From Mesorhizobium sp. Root157 (GTDB lineage: Bacteria > Pseudomonadota > Alphaproteobacteria > Rhizobiales > Rhizobiaceae), in contig NZ_LMGJ01000012.1 of assembly GCF_001427385.1 (NCBI RefSeq), positions 543,623 through 607,622 of the forward strand: DNA of 64,000 nucleotides, read 5' to 3'. This document shows positions 46,217 through 54,825 of this stretch, one piece after another. The notes below the pieces were generated by a model. It was not told where the DNA came from. It saw nothing but the letters and a program-made list of their open reading frames with translations, and did not search any database. Made by a program: the position numbers and the translations under genes. How positions within the stretch are numbered: position 1 is the first letter of the stretch; every line of letters begins with the position of its first letter.

Positions 46217-47713
46217 ATGGCGATTACACCGGTGAAGGCTTTTCTGTTTGCTGTTGGCGGCTGTGTCGCCGCCGCAGGCGTGGCCTATGTTTCTGGTGCC
46301 CTCGATCCCTATCTTAACCCACAGGCACCAAGCGTAGCATCGCTGTCCCAGCCTGCAACCACTGCACCGGGAGCGGAAGCGACGACCGAGACGCAATCCC
46401 GGCTTCCGGCTGCTTCCGGGACCAATGCGATGGCGCCCGCCGCCGATGCCATGAAGCCAGCCGCCGACGCGATGAAGCCGGCAGGGGAGGCTGCATCCAC
46501 CACGCAACCGGCACCTCCCGGCGTGGTCGCGCCGACCTTCGATGTCGTGCGCGTCGAGGACAACGGTTCGGTCGTGATCGCCGGCAATGCTGCCCCGAAC
46601 GCCAAGGTCGAGATCGTTCATGGCTCTACCGTGCTCGGCGAAACGACGGCCGGTTCAGATGGCGCTTTTGCCATCGTGCTGGACGATCCGCTGAAGCCGG
46701 GCGACTACCAGATCGTTCTGCGCTCGACCGCGCCGGACAGCGTTGTCGCCACCTCGACCCAGACCGCAGTCGTCTCCGTTCCGGAGCAACCGGGCGGGCA
46801 AGTGCTTGCCATGGTCGAGGAACCCGGCAAGCCGGCCGAGCTTCTGACGGTTCCGAAGCCGGCAGCCCAACCCCAGGCCGAAGGTTCGCAGGCTGAGCCC
46901 GGACCAACGGAAGCTCCGATCAACATTGCGCCTGCCGCACCTTCGGCCACCGGCGATGCGGCGGCGCCCGAAGCATCGGCAGCCCCGGCTGCCGGGGTCA
47001 AGATCGTCGTCGAAGCGGTTGAAATCGACGGCAGCAAGGTCTTTGTCGCAGGCTTGGCCGATGCCGGCCGCAAAGTGCGCGCCTATGCCAACGAAATCCT
47101 GCTCGGCGATGCCGTGACTTCACCTGACGGCCACTTCCTGATCGAGGCGGCGCGCGACCTGCCGGTCGGCGAATACACCATCCGGGTCGATGGGCTGGAT
47201 GCCGATGGCGCCAAGGTCGTCGTGCGGGCCACCGTGCCGTTCCAGCGTGAGCCGGGCGAATCGATCGCTGCCGTTGCGCCGGCCGCACCGGCAACGACCG
47301 AAACCAAGCCTGCCGAGGCTGCTTCGGCTGGAGCCGCTGCTTCGCAGCCGGCTGCGCCGGAAACGCCTGCCGCATCCGGCGAACAGAAGCCAGCCGAAAC
47401 GGCGGCAGCGGCCCCCGCCGCCTCGACATCGGCCAGCGAGCCGCCGGCCACGACCGTCGCGCCGAAGCTTGAACATGTCGACAGCGCCGTCATCATCCGG
47501 CGCGGCGATACGCTGTGGCGTATTTCGCGTCGCGTCTATGGCCATGGTGTGCGCTATTCGACCATCTATCTGGCCAATCAGGAGCAGATCAGCGATCCGG
47601 ACCGCATCTGGCCGGGACAGGTGTTCAAGGTGCCTGAAACGTCCAAGGAAGGCGACACCGCCGACTACAAGGCCATGGGCGACCAGATCACCTCGACGCC
47701 TGCGCAACAGTAA
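46217..47713 (+). CDS. Membrane-anchored LysM protein with Ig-like repeats
   Basis: A 498-residue envelope protein. An N-terminal membrane segment (FLFAVGGCVAAAGVAYVSGA) is followed by Ala/Pro-rich linkers alternating with two similar beta domains (about 98-180, VVRVEDNGSVVIAGNAAPNA; and about 260-345, VVEAVEIDGSKVFVAGLADA), then another Ala/Pro linker and a LysM domain at about 423-473 (IIRRGDTLWRISRRVYGHG), the peptidoglycan-binding part. The start at 46217 has AAGGGG upstream. Likely links membrane and cell wall; no enzyme motif seen. Confidence 0.87.
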   Translation: MAITPVKAFLFAVGGCVAAAGVAYVSGALDPYLNPQAPSVASLSQPATTAPGAEATTETQSRLPAASGTNAMAPAADAMKPAADAMKPAGEAASTTQPAPPGVVAPTFDVVRVEDNGSVVIAGNAAPNAKVEIVHGSTVLGETTAGSDGAFAIVLDDPLKPGDYQIVLRSTAPDSVVATSTQTAVVSVPEQPGGQVLAMVEEPGKPAELLTVPKPAAQPQAEGSQAEPGPTEAPINIAPAAPSATGDAAAPEASAAPAAGVKIVVEAVEIDGSKVFVAGLADAGRKVRAYANEILLGDAVTSPDGHFLIEAARDLPVGEYTIRVDGLDADGAKVVVRATVPFQREPGESIAAVAPAAPATTETKPAEAASAGAAASQPAAPETPAASGEQKPAETAAAAPAASTSASEPPATTVAPKLEHVDSAVIIRRGDTLWRISRRVYGHGVRYSTIYLANQEQISDPDRIWPGQVFKVPETSKEGDTADYKAMGDQITSTPAQQ

Positions 47714-47789
47714 AACCTGTTGGCAGGCGGCCCGGCCGCCTGCGCGACGCGCTTTGGATTTCCTGAAAACCGCACTTGCTGAAACGGTG

Positions 47790-47818
47790 TTCATCGTATA
47801 TCGACGATAAACGATGAA
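47790..47818 (+). promoter_or_regulatory. ArsR operator covering the start codon
   Basis: Perfect 8-bp inverted repeat TTCATCGT (47790-47797) and ACGATGAA (47811-47818), with a second nested pair ATCGT/ACGAT (47793-47797, 47804-47808). The right arm contains the arsR ATG itself. This is the usual size and position for an autorepressor site of ArsR-type proteins. Confidence 0.65.
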
Positions 47819-48146
47819 TATTTCCCTCTCCGACAACGGTTCGAACTTCGGCCTGTCCGAAGGGCCGGCGCTCGCGGCCAAGCTGACGGCTTTGGCGCAT
47901 CCGACCCGCATCGAGATCCTGCGCCACCTTTCTGCGCACCGCTCATGCTGTTGCGGCCAAGTGGTCGAGCGGCTCGACCTTGCGCAATCGACGGTATCGC
48001 AGCACCTCAAGATACTGGTGGCGGCGGGGCTTGTGCGGTTCGAAGCCGATGGCCAGCGCTCCCGCTATGCCGTCGACCGGGAGGCGCTCTCTGCCGTTTC
48101 GAGCGCGGTCGCGACCTTCACCGAATCCTGCTGCTCAGGCTGCTGA
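47814..48146 (+). CDS. ArsR-family metal-responsive repressor
   Basis: A 110-residue winged-helix repressor: LAALAHPTRIEILRHL-type start (LTALAHPTRIEILRHLSAHR), helix-turn-helix VVERLDLAQSTVSQHLKILV, and wing VRFEADGQRSRYAVD. Cysteines cluster at SCCCGQ in the DNA-binding part and at the C-terminal ESCCSGC, suggesting a thiol-binding metal or metalloid sensor. It lies 45 bases upstream of the ABC exporter gene, which it probably controls along with itself. Confidence 0.9.
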   Translation: MNISLSDNGSNFGLSEGPALAAKLTALAHPTRIEILRHLSAHRSCCCGQVVERLDLAQSTVSQHLKILVAAGLVRFEADGQRSRYAVDREALSAVSSAVATFTESCCSGC

Positions 48147-48191
48147 ACTCTTACCCCGCAAAGCGAAACGCTTTCTGCAAGGCAAACAATC

Positions 48192-50084
48192 GTGGCTAAC
48201 AAGACCGTCTCCGCCGATTCCGGCTCGACCTTCAACACGCTGGTGAATCTCTGGCCTTACATGTGGCCGGCGGATCGGGCCGACCTCAAGGCCCGCGTCG
48301 TCTGGGCCAGCGTGCTGCTGGTTGCCGCCAAGCTGACGCTGGTGGCCGGTCCGTATTTCTTCAAGTGGGCGACCGACGCGCTTGCCGGCGACGCAAAGGT
48401 TCCGCCGCCGCTGCCGGCGTTCCTGCTGGTGCCGGTCATGCTGGTCGTGGCCTACAATGTCGTGCGCGTGGTGCAACTCGGCTTCAATCAGTTGCGCGAC
48501 TCGCTGTTTGCCCGCGTCGGTCAGCATGCGGTGCGCCAACTCGCCTACCGCACCTTCGTCCATATGCACCAGCTTTCGCTGCGCTTCCATCTTGAGCGGC
48601 GCACCGGCGGCCTGTCGCGCATCATCGAGCGCGGCACCAAGGGCATAGAGACCATCGTGCGGTTCACCGTTCTGAACACGGTGCCGACGATCCTCGAATT
48701 CGCGCTGACGGCTGGCATCTTCGCCGTCGCCTACGGCTGGAAATATGTGGCCGTGGTGGCGGTTACGGTGTGGATCTACACCTGGTTCACGGTACGGGCG
48801 AGCGACTGGCGCATCGACATACGCCGCGACATGAACGACAGCGACACCGACGCCAACACCAAGGCCATCGATTCGCTGCTCAACTTCGAGACGGTGAAAT
48901 ATTTCGGCAACGAGACCATGGAAGCCGAGCGCTTCGACCGCTCCATGGCCCGCTACGAAATCGCCGCCACCCGCATCTGGACCTCGCTTGGCTGGCTGAA
49001 TTTCGGCCAGGGCGTGATCTTCGGCATCGGCATGACGGTGGTCATGGCGATGTCGGCGCTGGAAGTGCAGGCCGGAACGCAGACGGTGGGCGATTTCGTC
49101 TTCATCAACGCCATGCTGATGCAGCTTTCGATCCCGCTCAACTTCATCGGCTTCATCTACCGTGAAATCCGCCAGGGCCTCACCGACATCGAGCAGATGT
49201 TCGATCTGCTCGATGTGAAGCAGGAGGTGACCGACAAGCCGGGCGCGAGGAATCTCACCGTCGGCGCGGGCAAGGTCGAGTTCCGCGATGTCCATTTCTC
49301 CTATGAGGAAAACCGAAAGATCCTGAAGGGCGTGAGCTTCGAGGTGCCGGCCGGCAAGACGGTCGCCATCGTCGGTCCCTCGGGCGCAGGCAAATCGACC
49401 ATCTCGCGGCTGCTGTTCAGGTTCTACGATATCCAGTCCGGCGGGGTTCTGATCGACGGCCAGGACATCCGCGACGTGACGCAGGAAAGCCTGCGCGCCT
49501 CGATCGGCATGGTGCCGCAGGACACCGTGCTGTTCAACGACACCATTGCCTACAACATCCGCTATGGACGCCCTCAAGCGGCCGAGGCAGACGTGCGCCA
49601 GGCTGCCGAACTCGCGCAGATCGGGCCGTTCATCGAGCGCCTGCCGGACGGCTATCGCACCATGGTCGGCGAACGCGGGTTGAAATTGTCGGGCGGCGAA
49701 AAGCAGCGCGTGGCGATTGCCCGCACGATCCTCAAGGCGCCGCCGATCCTCATCCTCGACGAGGCCACGTCGGCGCTGGATAGCCATACCGAGCAGGAAA
49801 TCCAGGCTGCTCTCGACCTGGTCAGCAAGGGGCGGACCACCATCGTCATCGCGCACCGCCTGTCGACGGTGATTTCGGCCGACGAGATCATCGTCTTGAA
49901 GGACGGCCAGATCGCCGAGCGCGGCACGCATGCGGCGCTGCTTCGCGAACATGGTCTCTACGCGTCGATGTGGGATCGCCAGCGCGAGGCGACCGAGGCG
50001 GAGGAGCGGCTGCGCATCGCCCGCGAATCCGACGAACTTGGCGTCGTCGTGCGCCGCCGTACCTCGGAGGTATCGCAAGACTGA
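48192..50084 (+). CDS. Atm1-type ABC exporter (fused permease and ATPase)
   Basis: A 630-residue half-transporter. The N-terminal membrane domain has about six helices; NSDTDANTKAIDSLLNFETV-like text (DSDTDANTKAIDSLLNFETV) and VKYFGNETMEAERFD are typical of the mitochondrial Atm1/bacterial heavy-metal exporter group. The ATPase domain has Walker A GPSGAGKST, signature LSGGEKQR, Walker B ILILDEATSALD and the switch histidine IAHRLST. The start is GTG 48192. Bacterial Atm1 proteins export glutathione conjugates of metals; pairing with an ArsR sensor supports a metal role. Confidence 0.9.
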   Translation: MANKTVSADSGSTFNTLVNLWPYMWPADRADLKARVVWASVLLVAAKLTLVAGPYFFKWATDALAGDAKVPPPLPAFLLVPVMLVVAYNVVRVVQLGFNQLRDSLFARVGQHAVRQLAYRTFVHMHQLSLRFHLERRTGGLSRIIERGTKGIETIVRFTVLNTVPTILEFALTAGIFAVAYGWKYVAVVAVTVWIYTWFTVRASDWRIDIRRDMNDSDTDANTKAIDSLLNFETVKYFGNETMEAERFDRSMARYEIAATRIWTSLGWLNFGQGVIFGIGMTVVMAMSALEVQAGTQTVGDFVFINAMLMQLSIPLNFIGFIYREIRQGLTDIEQMFDLLDVKQEVTDKPGARNLTVGAGKVEFRDVHFSYEENRKILKGVSFEVPAGKTVAIVGPSGAGKSTISRLLFRFYDIQSGGVLIDGQDIRDVTQESLRASIGMVPQDTVLFNDTIAYNIRYGRPQAAEADVRQAAELAQIGPFIERLPDGYRTMVGERGLKLSGGEKQRVAIARTILKAPPILILDEATSALDSHTEQEIQAALDLVSKGRTTIVIAHRLSTVISADEIIVLKDGQIAERGTHAALLREHGLYASMWDRQREATEAEERLRIARESDELGVVVRRRTSEVSQD

Positions 50085-50170
50085 CACCGGGGGCTGGATC
50101 GCGCCGGGTGGAATGCGATAGTTTGGCGTTCTGGGACCGACGCCAACCCGCACGACGAAAGGTACATTGG

Positions 50171-50545
50171 ATGTACTATGCAATCCTCGCTTATCACGTC
50201 GAAGACCTTGTCGAATCCTGGTCGCCGCAAGAGGATGCGGCCTTGATGACGGAACTCCACAAGGTCCACGACCGGCTGACGCATGAAAAGGCGCTTGGGC
50301 CGGCTGCCAGGCTGGGCGCAACCAACGAGGCCTGTACGCTGCGCGGACCGGGAGACGGAATGGTCATCGACGGCCCGTTCGCGGAAACCAAGGAGCAGTT
50401 GCTGGGCTTTTACGTCGTGGATTGCGCGACGCGCGAGGCTGCTGTCGAGGCCGCACGTGACCTGCGTCGCGCCAACCCTACGGCGGTCTATGAAATCCGG
50501 CCGGTCTTGCTTTACCTCCCGGGCACCTCTCTCGAGGCCGGCTAA
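50171..50545 (+). CDS. YciI-like (YCII) domain protein
   Basis: A 124-residue small protein with the YCII fold: MYYAILAYHVEDLVESWSPQ, a central VIDGPFAETKEQLLGFYVVD (the DGPF motif) and EIRPVL near the end. GAAAGG lies upstream of the ATG. The function of this family is not settled; some members have dehydrochlorinase-like activity. Confidence 0.87.
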   Translation: MYYAILAYHVEDLVESWSPQEDAALMTELHKVHDRLTHEKALGPAARLGATNEACTLRGPGDGMVIDGPFAETKEQLLGFYVVDCATREAAVEAARDLRRANPTAVYEIRPVLLYLPGTSLEAG

Positions 50546-50636
50546 TTCGTCACTACGACAGTTCGATTGCCGCGTTGCGGCCAGGCATTGTTTCCGCTAG
50601 ACAGGCCGCACCTGAAACGGCCCCGGTCCCGACTCG

Positions 50637-51335
50637 ATGCAACTTGCCGATACGATCCGAAACGTATTCGTTCCGATCCATCGCGAAGGCTATCCGTTCA
50701 TCGCCGTTTTCGCGGCGGTGACGCTGGTTGTCGGCTATTTCTCGTCGGTTCTGTTCTGGATCTGCCTCATCCTCACCGCCTGGTGCATCTATTTCTTCCG
50801 CGATCCCGAGCGGGTGACGCCTGTCGACGACCGGCTGGTCATCAGCCCTGCCGATGGCGTGGTGTCGGCGGTCGGCCCCGCTGTGCCGCCGCGCGAACTT
50901 GGCCTTGGCGGCGATGAGATGACGCGCATTTCCGTGTTCATGAACGTGTTCTCCTGCCACGTGAACCGCGCCCCGGTGCGCGGACGCATCACCCGCATCG
51001 AGCATCGGCCAGGCCAGTTCCTGAACGCCGAACTGGACAAGGCCAGCACCGAGAACGAGCGCAACGGCGTGGTCATCGACAGCCCCAACGGCACCGTGGC
51101 GGCCGTGCAGATCGCGGGTCTGGTGGCGCGCCGCATCGTCTGCTGGGCGGAAGCTGGCGGCGCCATTGCCATTGGCGAGCGCTTCGGCCTGATCCGTTTC
51201 GGTTCGCGCGTCGATGTCTATCTGCCGGCCGGTGCCGTGCCGCGTGTCGCGGTCGGCCAGACGGCGGTGGGGGGTGAAACCGTGATCGCCGAGTTCGGCG
51301 GTACGGCGTCCGCTCCCCTGGTCTGCGTCTCGTAG
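50637..51335 (+). CDS. psd: Phosphatidylserine decarboxylase
   Basis: A 232-residue enzyme converting phosphatidylserine to phosphatidylethanolamine at the inner membrane. Two N-terminal membrane segments, then [36 protein letters not shown] and, near the C-terminus, [13 protein letters not shown]; the Gly-Ser in that motif is the self-cleavage site that creates the pyruvoyl group. It is the short archaeal-like form common in alphaproteobacteria. pssA follows after eight bases, so the two steps are in one operon. Confidence 0.95.
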   Translation: MQLADTIRNVFVPIHREGYPFIAVFAAVTLVVGYFSSVLFWICLILTAWCIYFFRDPERVTPVDDRLVISPADGVVSAVGPAVPPRELGLGGDEMTRISVFMNVFSCHVNRAPVRGRITRIEHRPGQFLNAELDKASTENERNGVVIDSPNGTVAAVQIAGLVARRIVCWAEAGGAIAIGERFGLIRFGSRVDVYLPAGAVPRVAVGQTAVGGETVIAEFGGTASAPLVCVS

Positions 51336-51343
51336 CCGGCCCG

Positions 51344-52168
51344 ATGACGCCTCCCTTCAAGAAATTCGAGGCACACGGGTCCGGCGGGCCGCGCATCCGC
51401 GAAATCCCGCTGCGGCTGATGTTTCCCAATCTCATCACGGTGCTGGCGATCTGCGCCGGCCTGTCGGGTATCCGCTTCGCCTTCGAGGGCCGCTTCGAAT
51501 CCGCCGTCGTGATGGTGCTGATTGCGGCTTTCCTCGACGGCGTCGATGGCCGGTTGGCGCGGCTGCTCAAGGCCACCTCCAAGTTCGGCGCTCAGATGGA
51601 TTCGCTGGCCGACGTGATCAATTTTGGCGTAGCGCCCGCATTGGTGCTCTATGCCTTCCTGCTCGACCGGGCCGGTTCGCCGGGCTGGATCGCCGCGCTT
51701 TTGTTCGCGATCGCCTGCGGCATGCGCCTGGCCCGCTTCAACGTGCTTGAGGAAGATCAGGACCGCCCCACCTGGCAGGGCGAGTATTTCGTCGGCGTAC
51801 CGGCTCCGGCTGGCGCAGTGGTGGTCATGCTGCCGCTTTACCTGTCCTTTCTGGGGCTCGAGCCGACCAATTATGCAGCCTTCATCGGCACCGCCTTCAC
51901 CGTCATCATCGCCTTCCTGCTGGTCAGCCGCCTGCCGGTCTATTCGGGCAAGAGCGTGAAGATTCCGGGCGACCGCATGCTCCTGGTCATCCTCGCCGTC
52001 GTCCTCTACATTCTGCTTCTGGTGAGCTATCCGTGGTACACGCTGACCGCCTCGGTCGGCGTTTACCTGATTTTCCTGCCGTTCAGCGTGCGCGCCTATT
52101 CTCGCCGGGCCAAGAAGGAAGGCGAAGCCGAACTGCCGCCCGACGTCGATGCGCGGTCGTCGGAATAG
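51344..52168 (+). CDS. pssA: CDP-diacylglycerol-serine O-phosphatidyltransferase
   Basis: A 274-residue membrane enzyme that makes phosphatidylserine. The CDP-alcohol phosphatidyltransferase motif is DGVDGRLARLLKATSKFGAQ then MDSLADVINFG (D-G-x2-A-R-x8-G-x3-D-x3-D pattern). About eight hydrophobic segments. The product is the substrate of the Psd enzyme encoded just upstream. Confidence 0.95.
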   Translation: MTPPFKKFEAHGSGGPRIREIPLRLMFPNLITVLAICAGLSGIRFAFEGRFESAVVMVLIAAFLDGVDGRLARLLKATSKFGAQMDSLADVINFGVAPALVLYAFLLDRAGSPGWIAALLFAIACGMRLARFNVLEEDQDRPTWQGEYFVGVPAPAGAVVVMLPLYLSFLGLEPTNYAAFIGTAFTVIIAFLLVSRLPVYSGKSVKIPGDRMLLVILAVVLYILLLVSYPWYTLTASVGVYLIFLPFSVRAYSRRAKKEGEAELPPDVDARSSE

Positions 52169-52222
52169 CGGGCTCGAATAGCCGCGAACCCCTACATTAT
52201 AGTTTAGCGAAAACAAAGGCTT

Positions 52223-52242
52223 GAATCGGTTTCCCGATTCAG
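52223..52242 (-). terminator. Probable terminator of the Aas-like gene
   Basis: Stem TGAATCGG (52223-52230) and CCGATTCA (52235-52242) with loop of four; on the minus strand it is followed shortly by TTTGTTTT. It lies between two convergent genes. Confidence 0.5.
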
Positions 52243-52262
52243 GTTCTGAATTGTGCAAGCCG

Positions 52263-54491
52263 CTAAGCGGCGGCGCTCAGCCCCAGATGATCGAGCGCCA
52301 GCCGTCGCGCCGACATGTAGTCGGTCTTGCCCGAGCCGAGGACCGGGATCTCCTTGACCTTGATGATGTCGGCAGGCACCGCGAGTTCAGCCGCACCCGC
52401 CTTCTTGCCATATTGTCGCAAAGCCTCGGGGCTGGCGTCGGCCGCCGTCGTGACCAGTACGATGCGCTCGCCGCGCCGCTTGTCGGGCACCGAAACCGCC
52501 GCGTGATGTTCTTCCGGCCACAGCGACTGCACCAGCATCTCGACCGCGCCGAGCGACACCATTTCGCCGGCCACCTTGGCGAAGCGCTTGGCACGACCGC
52601 TTATGGTGATGAAGCCTTCCCGGTCGACCGACACGATGTCGCCTGTGTCGTGCCAGTTGCCGGTGACCGGCTGCAGTTCGCCGGGCCGGTCGGCGGTCAT
52701 GTAGCCCATCATCAGGTTGGGGCCGGACACCCACAGGCTGCCCCCTTCGGCAATGCCCTCGACCGGCTCGAGCCTCATGCGCATGGCCGGCAGAAGCCTC
52801 CCGACCGTGCCTTCGCGGCCATGGATGGCGGTGTTGACGGCCACAACGGGCGCGGCCTCGGTGAGCCCATAGCCTTCAACGATCTCGGTCTGGAAGCGCT
52901 CGCGCCAGATGCGCCGTGTCTCCGGCTTTACCGCTTCGGCTCCCGCCACGACGAAGCGCAGGCTGGAGAAGTCGCCGTCCTTGGCGTTGCGCGCATAATT
53001 GGCCAGGAAGGTGTCGGTGCCGAACATCACCGTGGGGCGGATCTTGCCGGCGATTTCAGGGATGATCTTGTAGTGCAGCGGCGAGGGGTAGAGGAACAGT
53101 TTGATGCCGGCTACCAAGGGCAGGATTGTGCCGCCGGTCAGCCCGAACGAATGGAACACCGGCAAGACGTTGAGAAGTGTGTCGGCCGGCGACACGCTGA
53201 TGCGCGCTTCGGCCTGCATGGCGTTGGCGACGAGGTTGCGGTGCGACAGCACCACCGCTTTGGGGGTTCCTTCGGAGCCCGATGTGAACAGGATAACGGC
53301 CGGCTTTCTTGCCTCCTGCACGCGCAGGGGCCTACGCCACAATAGCGCGGCGGCGGCCTTGTCGAAGACGGAAATTCCGGCTCGAATGTCCTCGAGCCAG
53401 AGCAATTTGGCGCCGCCGGCCTCGACCGCTTCGACGATATCGGCAAGCCCGGCTTTTTCGATGAAGGCGCGCGACGAAATCACCGTGTGGATCATTGCCG
53501 TGCGGATTGCGGCGGTAACGCTTGCCGGGCCGGCGGTGTAGTTGATCATTGCCGCGACCTGACCGGCGGACGAGAGGCCAAGCAGCGACAGGACGACGCC
53601 GTTGGTGTTGGGCAGCATCAAGCCGACTGCTTCGCCCGGCGCCGTTGCCCGCATGAAGCGGCTGCCGAGAATGCGGGAGCCGCTCAGCAGCTTGCGGTAG
53701 CTCAGCGCGCCGCTGACGATATCCTCCACGATCGTGTGTCCCGCGCCGACGCGGTCGGCGGCATCGCGCACGGCCTGAAACAGGCTGCGGTTGGGTTCGG
53801 TCGCAGAAAACCGCGCTTCCGCCACCCGGTCGAACAACGCGTTGGTCGAGCTTCCGGCCGGGTCCGGCGTCTGAGCCAGCATTTCCGCGACGGTCACCGG
53901 TTCAAGCACCGCAACCGAAAGGCTTGGGAACCAGTGGCGCGGTGCCTTGGCCGCTTCGATCCTGGAGAAGGGCAGCGAGCGCGCCCCGCCGACGAAGATC
54001 GGCACGATGCGGGCGTCCGACTGCAGGGCGATGCGGGCAAGGGCGCGATAAAGCCGGAAGGACTTCACATCCGGTTCGACGGCTTCGGGAATATAGACGG
54101 CAAGCCGGCCCTTGCCCTTCAAGACCCGCACCAGGCGGCGGCTGACGAAGACGTGCTCGGCATTGAAGGCGATTGTGCGGGCAAGTTCCCGCCACGGCTC
54201 CAGCCACGGCGATCTGGCCGACACCGGATCGAGGATGTGCAAAGTGTTGTCCGGCAGCAGGCAAAGCATCAGGGCCGGGTCGATGCGCGACTGGTGCGTT
54301 ACGACATAGATCACCGGGGCAGCGGCCTTGCGCGCCACTTTGATGCGGCTGTCTTCGATCCGGTAGGCGAGCTTGAACGGCACATAGAGCAGCGCCTGGG
54401 TCAGGCTGAGGCCCAGCCGCACTTTTTCGATAACACCGATCAGGAACCAGGCTGCGGCGACACCAGCGAGCAACGCGAAGGTCAGGACCAT
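52263..54491 (-). CDS. aas: Aas-like acyltransferase / acyl-ACP synthetase fusion
   Basis: A 742-residue fusion. A membrane segment (LLAGVAAAWFLIGVIEKV) leads into a PlsC-type acyltransferase domain with HQSRID (His66-Asp71, the HX4D motif) to about residue 210. From about 230 an adenylate-forming domain follows: FTSGSEGTPKAVVLSHRNLV (phosphate loop), EGYGLTEAAPVVAVN, GNWHDTGDIVSVDREGFITI and the late lysine GSGKTDYMSARR. The layout is that of Aas, which re-acylates lysophosphatidylethanolamine using acyl-ACP it makes. It converges on the psd-pssA genes that make phosphatidylethanolamine. Confidence 0.9.
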   Translation of the reverse strand: MVLTFALLAGVAAAWFLIGVIEKVRLGLSLTQALLYVPFKLAYRIEDSRIKVARKAAAPVIYVVTHQSRIDPALMLCLLPDNTLHILDPVSARSPWLEPWRELARTIAFNAEHVFVSRRLVRVLKGKGRLAVYIPEAVEPDVKSFRLYRALARIALQSDARIVPIFVGGARSLPFSRIEAAKAPRHWFPSLSVAVLEPVTVAEMLAQTPDPAGSSTNALFDRVAEARFSATEPNRSLFQAVRDAADRVGAGHTIVEDIVSGALSYRKLLSGSRILGSRFMRATAPGEAVGLMLPNTNGVVLSLLGLSSAGQVAAMINYTAGPASVTAAIRTAMIHTVISSRAFIEKAGLADIVEAVEAGGAKLLWLEDIRAGISVFDKAAAALLWRRPLRVQEARKPAVILFTSGSEGTPKAVVLSHRNLVANAMQAEARISVSPADTLLNVLPVFHSFGLTGGTILPLVAGIKLFLYPSPLHYKIIPEIAGKIRPTVMFGTDTFLANYARNAKDGDFSSLRFVVAGAEAVKPETRRIWRERFQTEIVEGYGLTEAAPVVAVNTAIHGREGTVGRLLPAMRMRLEPVEGIAEGGSLWVSGPNLMMGYMTADRPGELQPVTGNWHDTGDIVSVDREGFITISGRAKRFAKVAGEMVSLGAVEMLVQSLWPEEHHAAVSVPDKRRGERIVLVTTAADASPEALRQYGKKAGAAELAVPADIIKVKEIPVLGSGKTDYMSARRLALDHLGLSAAA

Positions 54492-54825
54492 GCGGGCATC
54501 ACTCCCAACGTATCATAGCACGGTTCTTCCCGACCGTTCCGGCAGGAAAAGTAACGAAAGTAGGATCGGCGTCAACCAAAAGCATTAGAGTTTGGAAGGC
54601 CTCGCTTTTCTCGACTTTGCCCTCATGAAATGACGCTGGAAAGAAAAAGCCGGCGTTCGAGCCGGCTTTAAAGGAGGACGGGCAGGGGTTTGGGGGACTT
54701 GGGGACGCCCGTCGCGCCAACAATGCGCCGTTGGCGGAAAGGTTCCACAAAAAATCAGATTTCGGGCGACGGCATCTGTGCCGTCACCCCAGCGCGTCCG
54801 GTGGCTTCAACTCTTTCACAGAGTA
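54492..54825. other. Intergenic region between Aas-like and pentapeptide genes
   Basis: 334 bases. It holds the terminator at 54646-54669 and otherwise nothing I can support; a short minus-strand reading frame across it has no ribosome binding site and spans the terminator. Confidence 0.5.
54636..54669 (-). terminator. Rho-independent terminator of the pentapeptide-like gene
   Basis: Perfect nine-bp stem AAAGCCGGC/GCCGGCTTT (54646-54654, 54661-54669) with a six-base loop; on the minus strand it is followed by TTTCTTTCC. It lies about 160 bases after the stop codon at 54826. Confidence 0.75.

Noticed and set aside
48135..50321. A 728-codon open frame on the minus strand
   Set aside because: Antisense to the ABC exporter gene; composition is that of a shadow frame.
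54499..54750. An 83-codon minus-strand frame between the Aas-like and pentapeptide genes
   Set aside because: It runs through a strong terminator, lacks a ribosome binding site and has no protein-like pattern.
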